This document shows positions 29,239-37,990 of a stretch of DNA of 62,662 nt, piece after piece (position 1 is the first letter of the stretch; every line of letters starts with the position of its first letter). The stretch spans positions 1-62,662 of the forward strand of contig CAMYKQ010000021.1 of assembly GCA_947259075.1 (NCBI GenBank). The letters run 5' to 3'. The notes under the pieces were generated by a model that saw only the letters and a list, made by a program, of their open reading frames with translations, ran no database searches and was not told the origin of the DNA. This DNA is from an uncultured Gammaproteobacteria bacterium. Lineage in GTDB: Bacteria; Pseudomonadota; Gammaproteobacteria; DRLM01. Made by a program: the position numbers and the translations under genes.

Positions 29239-29412
29239 GGCACCTGCTCTCTTAAAAATTGGGTACAAAAGGTGGCAAGCATAGAAGCTGCGCCGGTAAA
29301 GGTAAATTCTCTCGCGGTTACGGCGTAACCGGGCGGATGTTTTTTCAATTTGCAGGAAGTGATTGTTTTGTGAAAGAATTGAAACCATTCAAATCTGAGA
29401 TTGCCTTCCCAA

Positions 29413-29943
29413 GTGATTGACGCGGATGGATATAGACCTAATGTCGGGATCATTTTAAGTAATGATCGCGGCCGCCTTTTGTGGGCCCGGCGCATCGGTC
29501 AGGATGCCTGGCAGTTCCCGCAAGGCGGTATCCGCAGCGAGGAGACCCCCGAGGAGGCGCTGTTTCGCGAGCTGAACGAGGAACTCGGCCTGTTGCCGGA
29601 GCACGTGGAAGTCATCGGCAACACCCGCGGCTGGTTGCGTTACCGTCTCCCCAGCCGCTTGATCCGCCATCACGATAAGCCGGTGTGTATCGGTCAAAAG
29701 CAAGTGTGGTATTTGCTGCGCTTGGCCGCTGACGACAGCGATGTCTGTTTGCATCTCAGTGAGCGGCCGGAGTTCGATCACTGGCGCTGGGTGAGTTACT
29801 GGTATCCGGTGCGCAACGTCGTGCCCTTCAAACGCCGGGTGTACACCCGCGCCTTGCGCGAAATGGCGCCTTTGCTGCAGCGCCATATCCACACGGCGCC
29901 CGGGCCGGCGGCGGGTGCTGCTTATGACGCGCTGCCGCGCTGA
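29413..29943 (+). CDS. rppH: RNA pyrophosphohydrolase RppH
   Basis: RppH removes pyrophosphate from mRNA 5' ends and so triggers decay by RNase E. The 176-residue Nudix enzyme begins [15 protein letters not shown] when read from the GTG at 29413, closely matching the E. coli start. A TTG at 29401 would add four residues. The Nudix box is [20 protein letters not shown] followed by [14 protein letters not shown] and [14 protein letters not shown] are RppH-typical. ptsP follows after 25 nt, the conserved rppH-ptsP operon. Confidence 0.96.
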   Translation: MIDADGYRPNVGIILSNDRGRLLWARRIGQDAWQFPQGGIRSEETPEEALFRELNEELGLLPEHVEVIGNTRGWLRYRLPSRLIRHHDKPVCIGQKQVWYLLRLAADDSDVCLHLSERPEFDHWRWVSYWYPVRNVVPFKRRVYTRALREMAPLLQRHIHTAPGPAAGAAYDALPR

Positions 29944-29968
29944 TTCTTTTTTACAGGACTGATCCACC

Positions 29969-32242
29969 GTGCTCGAGGTGCTGCGTCGCATAGTTCAAGA
30001 AGTGGCCGGCGCCCGCGATCTGGAGCAGGCCCTCGCCATTATCGTCAAGCGCGTCAAGCAGGCCATGGCCGCCGACGTCTGTTCTGTTTATCTCGCCGAT
30101 TATGCCCAGCGCCGCCATGTGTTAATGGCCACTGACGGCTTGAATCCCGCCGCGGTGGGCCAAGTCTCACTCGCCATGGGCGAGGGTGTGGTGAGCGTGG
30201 TGGCCGAGGCGGCCGAGCCGCTCAATATCGGCAACGCCCCCGATCACCCGCGTTACCGCTTCGTCGCCGAGACCGGCGAAGAGTTTTACCACGGCTTTCT
30301 CGGCGTGCCCATCATCCATCATCGCAAGGTGCTGGGGGTGTTGGTGGTGCGCCAGCGCGAGCGGCGTAAATTCGCCGAGGACGAGGTGGCGTTTTTGGTG
30401 ACCATGGCGGCGCAACTGGCGGGCGCCATCGCTCACGCCGAGGCCAGCGGCGGCATCAGCCGCATGAATGGCGAAGGCGCCACGCGGCTCGACGGCAGCG
30501 TGATCGATGGCTTGGCCGGCGCGCCGGGCGTGGGTATCGGCACCGCGATGGTGATTTACCCGCCGGCGGATTTGGACGCGGTGCCCGACCGCAAAGTCAC
30601 CGATGTCGATGCCGAGATCATCGCCTTCAAAACCGCGGTGGCCACGGTGCAGGGTGAAATTCAAACCTGGGGTGAACGGCTCAGCGTGCATTTGAGCGCC
30701 GAGGAACAGGCCTTGTTCGACGCCTACGGTTTAATGCTCAGCAGCAGCAGTTTAGTGGACAAAGTGATCGCGCATATCCGCGCGGGCAACTGGGCCTCGG
30801 GCGCGCTGCGCGACACCATTCATGAGCACGCGCGGGTGTTCGAGGACATGGACGAGCCTTATTTGCGCGAGCGCGCCGAGGACATCCGCGACCTCGGCCG
30901 CCGCGTGCTGGTGTGTTTACAGAGCGCGGGGCGGCGCAAAAAGCCGCCCTATCCCGAGCGCACCGTGCTGGTGGGTGAAGAGATCACCGCCACCATGCTG
31001 GCGGAGGTGCCGCGCGAGCGTTTGGTGGCGGTGGTCTCCGCCAGCGGTTCGCGTTCCTCGCACGTGGCCATCTTGGCGCGCGCCATGGGTGTGCCGGCGC
31101 TGGTGGGCGCCCATGATCTGCCGGTGGGGCGCATGGAGGGCCGGGCGCTGATCGTCGACGGTTACCGCGGCCGCGTGTACATGAATCCCTCCGAGGCGGT
31201 GCGCGCCGAATACACCCGCCTGGCGCGTGAAGAAGCCGAACTCATGGCCGGTTTGCAGGGCTTGCGCGACCTGCCCGCCGAGACCCCCGACGGCACGCGC
31301 CTGCCGCTGTACGTCAATTCCGGTTTGATCTCCGACGTCTCGCCCTCACTGGAGAACGGCGCCGAAGGCATCGGCCTGTACCGCACCGAGTTTCCCTTCA
31401 TGATCCGCGACCGCTTCCCCGGCGAACAGGAACAGCGGCGCATTTACCGGCAAGTGCTGGAGGCCTTCGCGCCGCGGCCGGTGGTGCTGCGCACCTTGGA
31501 CGTGGGCGGCGACAAGCCGCTGTCGTATTTTCCCATCAAGGAAGACAACCCCTTCCTCGGCTGGCGCGGCATCCGCATCACCCTCGATCATCCTGAAATA
31601 TTTCTGGTGCAATTGCGCGCCATGCTGCGCGCCAGCGCCGGGCTGGACAATCTGCGGCTGTTGCTGCCCATGGTCAGTCAGCTCGCCGAGGTGGACGAGG
31701 CCAAACGGCTGGTCGAGCGGGCTTACCGTGAATTAGTCGATGCGAGCGAACAGATCGCCAAGCCCTTGCTCGGGGTGATGGTGGAAGTGCCCTCGGCGGT
31801 CTATCAAGCCGCGGCCATCGCGCAGCGGGTGGATTTTCTCTCCATCGGCAGCAATGACCTCACTCAATATTTGTTGGCGGTGGACCGCAATAACGCCCGC
31901 GTCGCGGCCTTGTACGACGCCCTCCACCCCGCCGTGCTGCAGGCCATTCAGCAAGTGGTGGATGCCGCGCACGCGCAAGGCAAGCCGGTGGGCGTGTGCG
32001 GTGAAATGGCGGGTGACCCGGTGGCGGCGGTGGCCTTGCTGGGTATGGGGGTGGACAATCTCAGCATGAGCGTGGCCAGTCTGCCGCGGGTCAAATGGGT
32101 GATCCGTAATTTCACGCAAGCGCAGGCGCGCGCGTTACTGGCGACGGTGTTGCGCTGCGACGGCGCCGACGCCGTGCGCCAGCATCTCGAACAGGCCTTG
32201 ATCGCGGCGGGTTTGGGTAGTTTAGTGCGCGCGGGTAATTAA
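29969..32242 (+). CDS. ptsP: Phosphoenolpyruvate-protein phosphotransferase PtsP (enzyme I-Ntr)
   Basis: PtsP starts the nitrogen-related phosphotransferase chain (PtsP-NPr-EIIA-Ntr), which regulates nitrogen, potassium and envelope functions. The 757-residue protein has an N-terminal GAF domain (~1-160; DVCSVYLADYAQRRHVLMA, FLGVPIIHHRKVLGVLVVRQ), an enzyme I N-domain, and the phospho-His swivel SGSRSSHVAILARAMGVPAL (~360). The C-terminal PEP-binding barrel includes LRTLDVGGDKPLSYF and FLSIGSNDLTQYLLAVDRNN. The GTG start at 29969 follows ACAGGA and aligns with E. coli PtsP. Confidence 0.97.
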   Translation: MLEVLRRIVQEVAGARDLEQALAIIVKRVKQAMAADVCSVYLADYAQRRHVLMATDGLNPAAVGQVSLAMGEGVVSVVAEAAEPLNIGNAPDHPRYRFVAETGEEFYHGFLGVPIIHHRKVLGVLVVRQRERRKFAEDEVAFLVTMAAQLAGAIAHAEASGGISRMNGEGATRLDGSVIDGLAGAPGVGIGTAMVIYPPADLDAVPDRKVTDVDAEIIAFKTAVATVQGEIQTWGERLSVHLSAEEQALFDAYGLMLSSSSLVDKVIAHIRAGNWASGALRDTIHEHARVFEDMDEPYLRERAEDIRDLGRRVLVCLQSAGRRKKPPYPERTVLVGEEITATMLAEVPRERLVAVVSASGSRSSHVAILARAMGVPALVGAHDLPVGRMEGRALIVDGYRGRVYMNPSEAVRAEYTRLAREEAELMAGLQGLRDLPAETPDGTRLPLYVNSGLISDVSPSLENGAEGIGLYRTEFPFMIRDRFPGEQEQRRIYRQVLEAFAPRPVVLRTLDVGGDKPLSYFPIKEDNPFLGWRGIRITLDHPEIFLVQLRAMLRASAGLDNLRLLLPMVSQLAEVDEAKRLVERAYRELVDASEQIAKPLLGVMVEVPSAVYQAAAIAQRVDFLSIGSNDLTQYLLAVDRNNARVAALYDALHPAVLQAIQQVVDAAHAQGKPVGVCGEMAGDPVAAVALLGMGVDNLSMSVASLPRVKWVIRNFTQAQARALLATVLRCDGADAVRQHLEQALIAAGLGSLVRAGN

Positions 32243-32304
32243 TGCCGCCGCTTGCTGAGTGTTTCCCCGGCCTTGACCCGCGGCCCATCCTCTACTAAAC
32301 CTTA

Positions 32305-32582
32305 AACGACACCCCACGGCGAGGCGCTGTGGGTAGGATGTCGTTGTTCGCATACCTTTTCATCAGCAAAAGGAGGGCGTTAAAAGCGGGCAGCCGCTAC
32401 CCTCGGCAAACCAGGGCAGTCCGGCCGCTGTGCCGGTAATGCGGGATGCTTGCGAAACTAAACCATGGGATACATCGGACCTGAGGGTCCATGCAAACAG
32501 TCTCATCCACGGGATGAGTAAATCGGAGTGCCCCCACCCGGGGTACAAAGAGGGGCCAGTGCGAGATGCCTGGCCCCTTTTT
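32305..32582 (+). ncRNA. Candidate structured non-coding RNA, class unknown
   Basis: No protein-like frame exists between ptsP and argA. The stretch is dense in perfect local hairpins: AACGACA/TGTCGTT enclosing CCCAC/GTGGG (32305-32345), CCTTTT/AAAAGG (32355-32373), AGCGG/CCGCT (32385-32398), GGACC/GGTCC (32477-32490), CTCATCC/GGATGAG (32502-32518). It ends in a canonical terminator (32551-32582). Several GGA motifs occur (GCGGGATG, ATGGGATA, ACGGGATG). I could not match it to RNase P, tmRNA, 6S, SRP, or to cobalamin (no GCCACTGG box) or c-di-GMP riboswitch consensus. The strand follows the terminator T-run. The element is read from sequence; its being a transcribed RNA is inference. Confidence 0.5.
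32551..32582 (+). terminator. Rho-independent terminator at the end of the structured intergenic element
   Basis: AGGGGCCA (32551-32558) pairs with TGGCCCCT (32571-32578) and is followed by T at 32578-32582. It could end either a free-standing RNA or read-through from ptsP, 310 nt upstream. A second hairpin without a T-run (CGGCGG-ATGAAA-CCGCCG, around 32619-32637) lies between it and the argA stop. Confidence 0.85.
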
Positions 32583-32670
32583 CATGGTGCGGGAGATGCG
32601 GACCGGACAAACCCCCGCCCGGCGGATGAAACCGCCGGATAGCAACGGCCTCCTGTTTTTTCATCATCCG

Positions 32671-33990
32671 TTACAGATTTTTAACGTAGACCTTGGAATT
32701 GCGCTGGTAGTTGTACAGCCGCCGCCGCGCCACGGGCAGGTCTTTTAGCGTGCCCGGGGTGAAGCCGCGCTCGCGGAACCAATGCGAGGTGCGGGTGGTG
32801 AGCACGAACACACGGGTGATATTCAGCAGTTGCGCCTCGGTTTCCAGTTGTTCGAGCAGGGCCGAGCCGTAACCCATGTCTTGATAATCGGGGTGCACCA
32901 CGAAGCAGGCGATCTCCGCCGCCTTTTTTTCCGGGAAGGCATAAAAGCCGGCGCAGGCGATGACGGTGCCGTCGCGTTCCACCACGGTGAAGTGCTCGAT
33001 CTCGATTTCCAAGCGTTCGCGTGAACGCGGCACGAGAATACCCGCGGCTTCCAAGGGTGCGATGAGTTCCAGCAGGCCGCCGATGTCGTCGATGCTGGCG
33101 CGGCGCGTCCCTTCGTAAATGTCGGCGGTAATCATGGTGCCGATGCCGTCGCGGGTGAACAATTCCAGCAGCAGACCGCCGTCGATGCGGCGGTCGAGCA
33201 GATGGGCGCGGCGCACGCCATTGTGGCAGGCCTGCAGCGCGCTGTGTAACTGCTGCCGCATGTCCTCGGCGAGCGCCCCCGGCTGGGCGATTACCCGTTT
33301 CGCCTCGGGCAGGGTGAGCTGGCGCAGCAACCGTTTGCGGGCGCCGGCCGCGGGCGTCTCGGTGAGCATGATGAGTTTATCCGCCTTCAGCGCCACCGCG
33401 GTGGCGGTGGCCACTTCGGCGGCGCTGAGATTGAAGATTTCCCCCGTGGGCGAATACCCCAGCGGTGACAGCAGCACGATGGCGCCGTCGTGGAGTTGCT
33501 GGCGTATCGCCTCGGCGTCGATGCGGCGCACCTCACCGGTGTGGCAGTAATCCACGCCCTCGCGTATGCCCACCGGTTTGGCGGTGACCACGTTGCCGGA
33601 GCTGACGCGGATGCGCGCGCCGGCCATGGGCGAATTGGCCAGGCCCATCGAGAGCAGGGCCTCGATCTCCACCCGCAAGGTGCCGGCGGCCTCTTTCACG
33701 CAGGCGAGGGCCGTGGCGTCGGTGACGCGCAGGCCATTGACGTAACGGATTTCGGCGCCGCGCGCGCTGAGGCGTTCCTCGATCTGCGGCCGCGCGCCAT
33801 GCACCAGCACCAGACGCACGCCCAGGCTGTTGAGCAGGGCGATGTCGTGTATCAGGCTGGCGAAACCGGCGTCGGCCACCGCCTCGCCGCCAAAGGTGAT
33901 GACGAAGGTGCGGCCGCGAAAGGCGTTGATGTATGGCGATGAATGACGAAACCAGTTAACGAACTGCTTATCTTTTTTGGCGTCTGGCAA
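32671..33990 (-). CDS. argA: Amino-acid N-acetyltransferase ArgA
   Basis: ArgA acetylates glutamate with acetyl-CoA, the first committed step of arginine synthesis and classically arginine-inhibited. The 439-residue protein has an amino-acid-kinase-like domain (FRHSSPYINAFRGRTFVITF, VLVHGARPQIEERL) and a C-terminal GNAT domain from ~295 (ACFVVHPDYQDMGYGSALLE). The frame is open further upstream, but a TTG at 33990 preceded by GGGGGAG at ideal spacing gives MPDAKKDKQFVNWFRHS, close to the E. coli length of 443. It is on the strand opposite ptsP. Confidence 0.96.
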   Translation of the reverse strand: MPDAKKDKQFVNWFRHSSPYINAFRGRTFVITFGGEAVADAGFASLIHDIALLNSLGVRLVLVHGARPQIEERLSARGAEIRYVNGLRVTDATALACVKEAAGTLRVEIEALLSMGLANSPMAGARIRVSSGNVVTAKPVGIREGVDYCHTGEVRRIDAEAIRQQLHDGAIVLLSPLGYSPTGEIFNLSAAEVATATAVALKADKLIMLTETPAAGARKRLLRQLTLPEAKRVIAQPGALAEDMRQQLHSALQACHNGVRRAHLLDRRIDGGLLLELFTRDGIGTMITADIYEGTRRASIDDIGGLLELIAPLEAAGILVPRSRERLEIEIEHFTVVERDGTVIACAGFYAFPEKKAAEIACFVVHPDYQDMGYGSALLEQLETEAQLLNITRVFVLTTRTSHWFRERGFTPGTLKDLPVARRRLYNYQRNSKVYVKNL

Positions 33991-34095
33991 CGGCGGCTCC
34001 CCCGCGATGTTGGCGAAACATTGGCTGGGATGTATACGCGTTTTACCCGGTGCTCGCAAGATCGCGCGCGGCGGCGCGGCCGAGTGGCGCCGCGT

Positions 34096-34941
34096 TTAGC
34101 GGTACGAGGTCTTCGCCGCGGGCGCGATTCCGCTCTCGTCCCCATTTTCCCGCGCCGGCTCGGTGATGCGCTGCCGCTCCAGCTCTTTAAAGTTCCAATG
34201 GCGCTTGTCCATGAGCTGGCTGGGTTGCAGGCTTTGCAGCGCGTGCAACATATTGCTGGGGATTTTCGGGTTTTCCAGCGCCAGCTCGGCGATGAGGCGT
34301 TTGATGCGTTTGCGCGCGAGATTTTCCTGCGAGCCGCAGAGATTGCAGGGGATGATGGGGAATTGCTGCAGCGCGGCGTACGCGGCGATGTCCTCTTCCT
34401 GGCAATACACCAGCGGCCGGATGACGATGTGCCGTTTGTCGTCGGTGAGCAGCTTGGGCGGCATGGAGCGGATCTCGCCGTTGTACATGATGGCCATCAA
34501 CAGGCTTTGAATCAGGTCGTCGCGATGATGGCCGAGGGCGATCTTGCCGTGGCCGTGGTGCGCGGCGTAGCCGTAAATCGTGCCGCGCCGCAGGCGCGAA
34601 CACAGCGAGCAATAGGTCTTGCCCTCGGGTACTTTATCCACCACCACCGAATAAGTGTCCTTGCTGGCGATCTCGTAGGGGTAGCCGCGCGCCTCCAACC
34701 AGGCGCGCAAGGCCGCATCGTCCCAGCCCGGTTGCTTCTGGTCCAGGGTGTAGGAGAACACCTCGAATTTACCCGGGCTGCGCCGCCGCAACAGATGCAG
34801 CAAGTGCAGCAGCGTGAAGGAATCCTTGCCCGCCGAGAGGCACACCATCACCCGGTCGCCGGTCTGGATCATATTGAAATCGGCGATGGCCTTGCCGGTG
34901 TAGTGCAGCAATTTCTTTTCGAGTTGTTCCAGTTTGGCCAT
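34096..34941 (-). CDS. ttcA: tRNA 2-thiocytidine(32) synthetase TtcA
   Basis: TtcA thiolates C32 of certain tRNAs using ATP and an iron-sulfur cluster. The 281-residue protein has the PP-loop [16 protein letters not shown] (~35; the usual SGGKDS reads SAGKDS), CSLC (~120) and [18 protein letters not shown] (~205), which supply the cluster cysteines. Longer starts exist in frame, but the next ATG (34989) lies inside a perfect -10 hexamer at 34988-34993, so ATG 34941 is preferred. Confidence 0.95.
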   Translation of the reverse strand: MAKLEQLEKKLLHYTGKAIADFNMIQTGDRVMVCLSAGKDSFTLLHLLHLLRRRSPGKFEVFSYTLDQKQPGWDDAALRAWLEARGYPYEIASKDTYSVVVDKVPEGKTYCSLCSRLRRGTIYGYAAHHGHGKIALGHHRDDLIQSLLMAIMYNGEIRSMPPKLLTDDKRHIVIRPLVYCQEEDIAAYAALQQFPIIPCNLCGSQENLARKRIKRLIAELALENPKIPSNMLHALQSLQPSQLMDKRHWNFKELERQRITEPARENGDESGIAPAAKTSYR

Positions 34942-34987
34942 GGGTGCGCGGCTCGGGACGGTGATGAATAAGGCGTTGTGCCGCGGC

Positions 34988-34993
34988 ATTATA
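34988..34993 (-). promoter_or_regulatory. Candidate -10 box of ttcA
   Basis: On the minus strand a perfect TATAAT lies 47 nt upstream of the ttcA ATG. No -35 at 17 bp is obvious. It supports the shorter ttcA start. Confidence 0.45.
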
Positions 34994-35032
34994 CAGAATG
35001 TGCCAGTGATAATGCTCCGCGAGCGGGGCGGC

Positions 35033-35065
35033 TTGTCATATTTCTGACAAATACCTGTCATATTT
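35033..35065 (+). promoter_or_regulatory. Candidate PhoB box (three 11-bp repeats) upstream of the DUF3562 gene
   Basis: Three directly adjoining 11-mers are present: TTGTCATATTT, CTGACAAATAC, CTGTCATATTT. They match the PhoB half-site pattern CTGTCAT plus four mostly A/T bases, phased at 11 bp. Possible -10 hexamers GATAGT (35070-35075) or TTTATC (35075-35080) follow. PhoB boxes substitute for the -35 in phosphate-starvation promoters. The site also lies upstream of ttcA on the other strand. Confidence 0.6.
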
Positions 35066-35103
35066 TTTTGATAGTTTATCTGGGGAGACGGGGCTGGTCG
35101 CGG

Positions 35104-35394
35104 ATGAGGTCTCTCCGTCATTTCCCTCGTTTGCTGGCCAGGATGGGTCGTGTTGTGTCAATTCAATATCCTACGGACAAAGAGCGCAAGCTCCACGGAA
35201 GCGTGATCCATTCCCTCGCGGATCATTATCACCTCGACGAGCGCATGATTCGCGAGGTGTACGAGAGCGAACTCGAAAGCCTCATGGACGGCGCGCGCGT
35301 GCGCAGCTATCTGCCCTTATTGGCGGAGCGCCATGTGAGAAATCTGCTTCATCAGCAAGTGTTCGGCGGTGTCTACTCGGATCATCTCCACTGA
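35104..35394 (+). CDS. DUF3562 domain-containing small protein
   Basis: A small, probably cytoplasmic protein of up to 96 residues. The recognisable part is [23 protein letters not shown]-like sequence followed by [20 protein letters not shown], which fits the DUF3562 family of unknown function. The start is uncertain: ATG 35104 gives 96 residues and ATG 35143 gives 83; neither has a strong ribosome-binding site. A longer frame would run across the candidate PhoB box at 35033-35065. The box and the polyphosphate genes downstream suggest phosphate-starvation control. Confidence 0.65.
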   Translation: MRSLRHFPRLLARMGRVVSIQYPTDKERKLHGSVIHSLADHYHLDERMIREVYESELESLMDGARVRSYLPLLAERHVRNLLHQQVFGGVYSDHLH

Positions 35395-35556
35395 GTGCAG
35401 TGCTGTACGCCTGGCCATACCCCATGTCTGCCCGCGATCCCCGCGCCAGCTGCACGGTGATGGTAACGGCTGTGGGTAAACGGATAACCATGCAGGCGCC
35501 TCATGGAAAAAACGTCTAAGATGAGGGCGTCCCCGCCACGGCGAGCCGGCACAGTG

Positions 35557-36069
35557 ATGCGTACCCTGATTTTACTTCGTCATGCCAAGTCGGATCGCGA
35601 CTCGGGTGTCGCGGAAGATTACGCCCGGCCCTTGAACAAGCGTGGCCGAGACGCCGCATTGAATGTCGGGCAGTGGCTGGAGCGGCAGCACCTGCGGCCG
35701 GAATGGGTGATTTGTTCACCCGCGGTGCGTACCCGTGAAACCCTGGCCTTGCTGCGCAGCCATGCATTGATCCCCGACACCCTCGTCGACTTCGATGAGC
35801 GGATGTATCTCGCCGATCTCAACACGCTCTTGGCAGCCTTGGCGCGTTGTCCTCAGGACCTCAGTCACGTCCTCATGGTCGGTCATAACCCGGGTATGGA
35901 GCAGTTGCTGTTGTATCTATGTGGCGACAAACTGCCCTTGTCCGAAAAGGGCAAACTCATGCCCACCGCCGCCTTGGCCCAGATTGGCTTGCCCGATGAT
36001 TGGCGGAGTCTGTCCGCGCGCGCGGGCAAGCTGATTCACTTGGTGCGTCCGCAGGACATGACCGGCTGA
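35557..36069 (+). CDS. sixA: SixA-like histidine phosphatase
   Basis: A 170-residue member of the histidine phosphatase superfamily. The catalytic motif LLRHAKSDRDSG sits at the N-terminus, followed by RPLNKRGRDAALNVGQWL, VICSPAVRTRETL and the second His motif VLMVGHNPGMEQLLLYL (~110). SixA of E. coli dephosphorylates phosphohistidine proteins such as NPr of the nitrogen phosphotransferase chain, interesting given ptsP 3 kb upstream; the substrate here is unproven. The ATG at 35557 gives the family N-terminus MRTLILLRHAKS; an upstream in-frame ATG at 35503 would add 18 non-conserved residues. Confidence 0.88.
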   Translation: MRTLILLRHAKSDRDSGVAEDYARPLNKRGRDAALNVGQWLERQHLRPEWVICSPAVRTRETLALLRSHALIPDTLVDFDERMYLADLNTLLAALARCPQDLSHVLMVGHNPGMEQLLLYLCGDKLPLSEKGKLMPTAALAQIGLPDDWRSLSARAGKLIHLVRPQDMTG

Positions 36070-36350
36070 AGCGCGCGCGGAAACAGTGGAATGACGCCTA
36101 GCCGTCAGCGGGAAGTGAGCGTGACGACCCGACGCCACCGCGCGCGACACGACCTATTATCTGTAGATCGTTACGCATGGCGGTGTCGAGGTCGCCTGAA
36201 ATCACCCGCCGGTGGATTCGCGCAGGGAGGTGCGAAGCATTTCCCGAGGGCCGCGACTCATCGCATGAGGGTCGGACTCATCGTCGTCTCGACCCGCTCG
36301 CGCCGCGGCTTGCCGTGCTCGGTGTCACGCTATCTTCTGTGAGTAGGGCG
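36070..36350. other. Gene-free stretch between sixA and the CHAD gene
   Basis: I see no convincing coding region here; the short frames are Arg/Ser-rich and lack any family motif. No terminator or clear repeat was found. The stretch leads into the PhoB-box promoter of the CHAD gene. Confidence 0.5.
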
Positions 36351-36395
36351 CTGTCATCAAACTGTCACATAGTGGGGCGGTCCCGCAGATATAAT
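36351..36395 (+). promoter_or_regulatory. Candidate PhoB box and -10 of the CHAD gene
   Basis: Two adjoining 11-mers, CTGTCATCAAA (36351-36361) and CTGTCACATAG (36362-36372), form an almost ideal PhoB box. A perfect TATAAT follows at 36390-36395. The transcript would start about 25 nt before the CHAD ATG. Confidence 0.68.
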
Positions 36396-36424
36396 CCGCT
36401 GTAGACCTTGCGGTGTCCTTCGCC

Positions 36425-37981
36425 ATGAAAGCGCTCTGCTTCCTGCTCGATAGCGCCGCCCCGCATCGCACCGCCAAGGCGATGTTGGGCGGCGAATGGC
36501 ATTGCCGGCGCGCGAGCGCCCCGCGGCGATTTCGCCGCTATTATCTCGACAGCCTGGATTGGCGATTATTGAAAGGCGCGCGCTCGCTGGTCGCCAACGA
36601 AATGGACGGCGGTTTTCAGTTGCGACTGATCGACCTGCGCAGCAACGAGGTGCTTGTAGACGCGCATGCCATGCATCGGCCAGTCTTCGTGCCATGGCCG
36701 CCCTCGGCAGCCTTGAGCGCCGCCCTGTCACCCCTGCTTGGCCGCCGGGCGCTTGTGTCTCACATCCAATTGACGGTGACACGCCACGCCCTGAGCGTAC
36801 ATGACTCACAAGGGCGCGCCCTTGCGAGATTGGTATTGGATCTCAGCGAGGCATCGCGCACGGACGGGGACGCGGCGCGTGGGCGCGACAGGCGCTTGTG
36901 CATGACGCCGCTCGCGGGTCATGGCAAACAGCATAGCGCTCTCATCAATACCCTCAGTCAGCAGGGCCAGCCCGTGCAGGGCGAAGTTGCGCCGGTCGCT
37001 GGGCTGGTCACCACTTTGGGTATCGATGCCGCTCGCTTTAATGCCAAGCCTGAGTTGCTGCATCATGCTAAGGCGCGCGCTGATATTGCCGTCAAGCGGC
37101 TGCTGGGCTTTTTTTTGTCGGTGATCGAGGCCCATCGCGAGGCCGTCATCGCGGATGTCGATAGCGATTGCCTGCACGATCTGCGCGTGGCGGCGCGGCG
37201 TAGCCGCTCTCTGCTCAGGCAGGCGCGGCATGTGCTGCCCGCGCGGCGCACGGAGCAGGCGCGGACATTTTTCACGCGCCTCGGTCAAGCGACGAATCGC
37301 CAGCGCGATCTGGATGTCATGCTACTGAACTTCGATCTCTACCGCGCGCGCTTGCCAGTCCCCGCGCGGGGACGGCTCGATATTCTTTACGCATGGATCG
37401 TCGAGCAGCGCCGCCTCGCCCTGGAGGACAGCACGGCCTTCTTGCGTTCGGCCGACTGCGCGCGCTTCATGGTGGACTGGCGGGCTTACCTGGCGACGCC
37501 GCCACCGCGCCGCTCGGTGTTGGTCCGCGCCGCCTGGTCCGTCGAGCGCCTGGCCGCCGCGCGGATCTGGAAGGCCTACAAGCGGGTGCTCGCCGAGGGA
37601 GCCGCCATCGATGAGTCCTCACCGCCACAGGCGCTGCATGAGTTGAGGAAAAGGTGTAAAACCCTGCGTTATCTCATCGAGTGTTTCGCCTCCCTGTATC
37701 CCGCCGGCAAGATTGAGCGCGCCTTGAAAATACTCAAGCGGCTGCAAGACATTCTGGGCGAGTATCAGGATCTGCACGCGCACGTCCTCTTGCTTTGCGA
37801 GGCGCGCGCGCTCATGGACGCGCGTGGCCTGCTCAGTCCGGAGCTGAACGCGGCGATCGGACGGATTACACGGGCCTTGACCGCGCAGGCCGACAAGCAC
37901 CGAAGCCGTTTTGGCGGGCGTTTCGCGATCTTCGGCGACGCGAAATGGCGGCGTCTCTTCAGGCAATTATTTAAATCGTGA
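36425..37981 (+). CDS. CHAD domain protein with degenerate CYTH-like N-terminus
   Basis: A 518-residue basic protein. The C-terminal part (~215-518) is a CHAD domain: conserved histidine/arginine helices DCLHDLRVAARRSRSLLRQ, LHELRKRCKTLRYLIE and LQDILGEYQDLHAHVLLL. CHAD domains bind inorganic polyphosphate and localise to polyphosphate granules in studied bacteria. The N-terminal region keeps a CYTH-like RRYYLDSLDWRLLKGA strand but shows no ExExK triphosphate motif, so catalytic CYTH activity is unlikely. It lies between sixA and a pyruvate kinase, close to ppx and ppk, with PhoB-like boxes on both sides. The ATG at 36425 is preferred over GTG 36413. Confidence 0.87.
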   Translation: MKALCFLLDSAAPHRTAKAMLGGEWHCRRASAPRRFRRYYLDSLDWRLLKGARSLVANEMDGGFQLRLIDLRSNEVLVDAHAMHRPVFVPWPPSAALSAALSPLLGRRALVSHIQLTVTRHALSVHDSQGRALARLVLDLSEASRTDGDAARGRDRRLCMTPLAGHGKQHSALINTLSQQGQPVQGEVAPVAGLVTTLGIDAARFNAKPELLHHAKARADIAVKRLLGFFLSVIEAHREAVIADVDSDCLHDLRVAARRSRSLLRQARHVLPARRTEQARTFFTRLGQATNRQRDLDVMLLNFDLYRARLPVPARGRLDILYAWIVEQRRLALEDSTAFLRSADCARFMVDWRAYLATPPPRRSVLVRAAWSVERLAAARIWKAYKRVLAEGAAIDESSPPQALHELRKRCKTLRYLIECFASLYPAGKIERALKILKRLQDILGEYQDLHAHVLLLCEARALMDARGLLSPELNAAIGRITRALTAQADKHRSRFGGRFAIFGDAKWRRLFRQLFKS

Positions 37982-37990
37982 GTCTGCCGC

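Noticed and set aside
29239-29388. Longer HAD hydrolase N-terminus
   Set aside because: The extra ~50 residues are basic and unlike the family; the GTG at 29238 has a ribosome-binding site and places the DxD motif at the usual position.
32305-32582. Cobalamin or c-di-GMP riboswitch
   Set aside because: Short pieces such as GGCAAACC and CCGCTGT recall these aptamers, but the cobalamin GCCACTGG box and the ordered c-di-GMP core are missing, and no gene lies downstream on that strand.
34942-34989. Longer TtcA N-terminus
   Set aside because: The upstream ATG at 34989 lies within a perfect TATAAT on the same strand, and the added residues are not conserved.
36091-36342. Small frame between sixA and the CHAD gene
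   Set aside because: Arg/Ser-rich with no ribosome-binding site or family resemblance; the region is better read as leader and promoter DNA.
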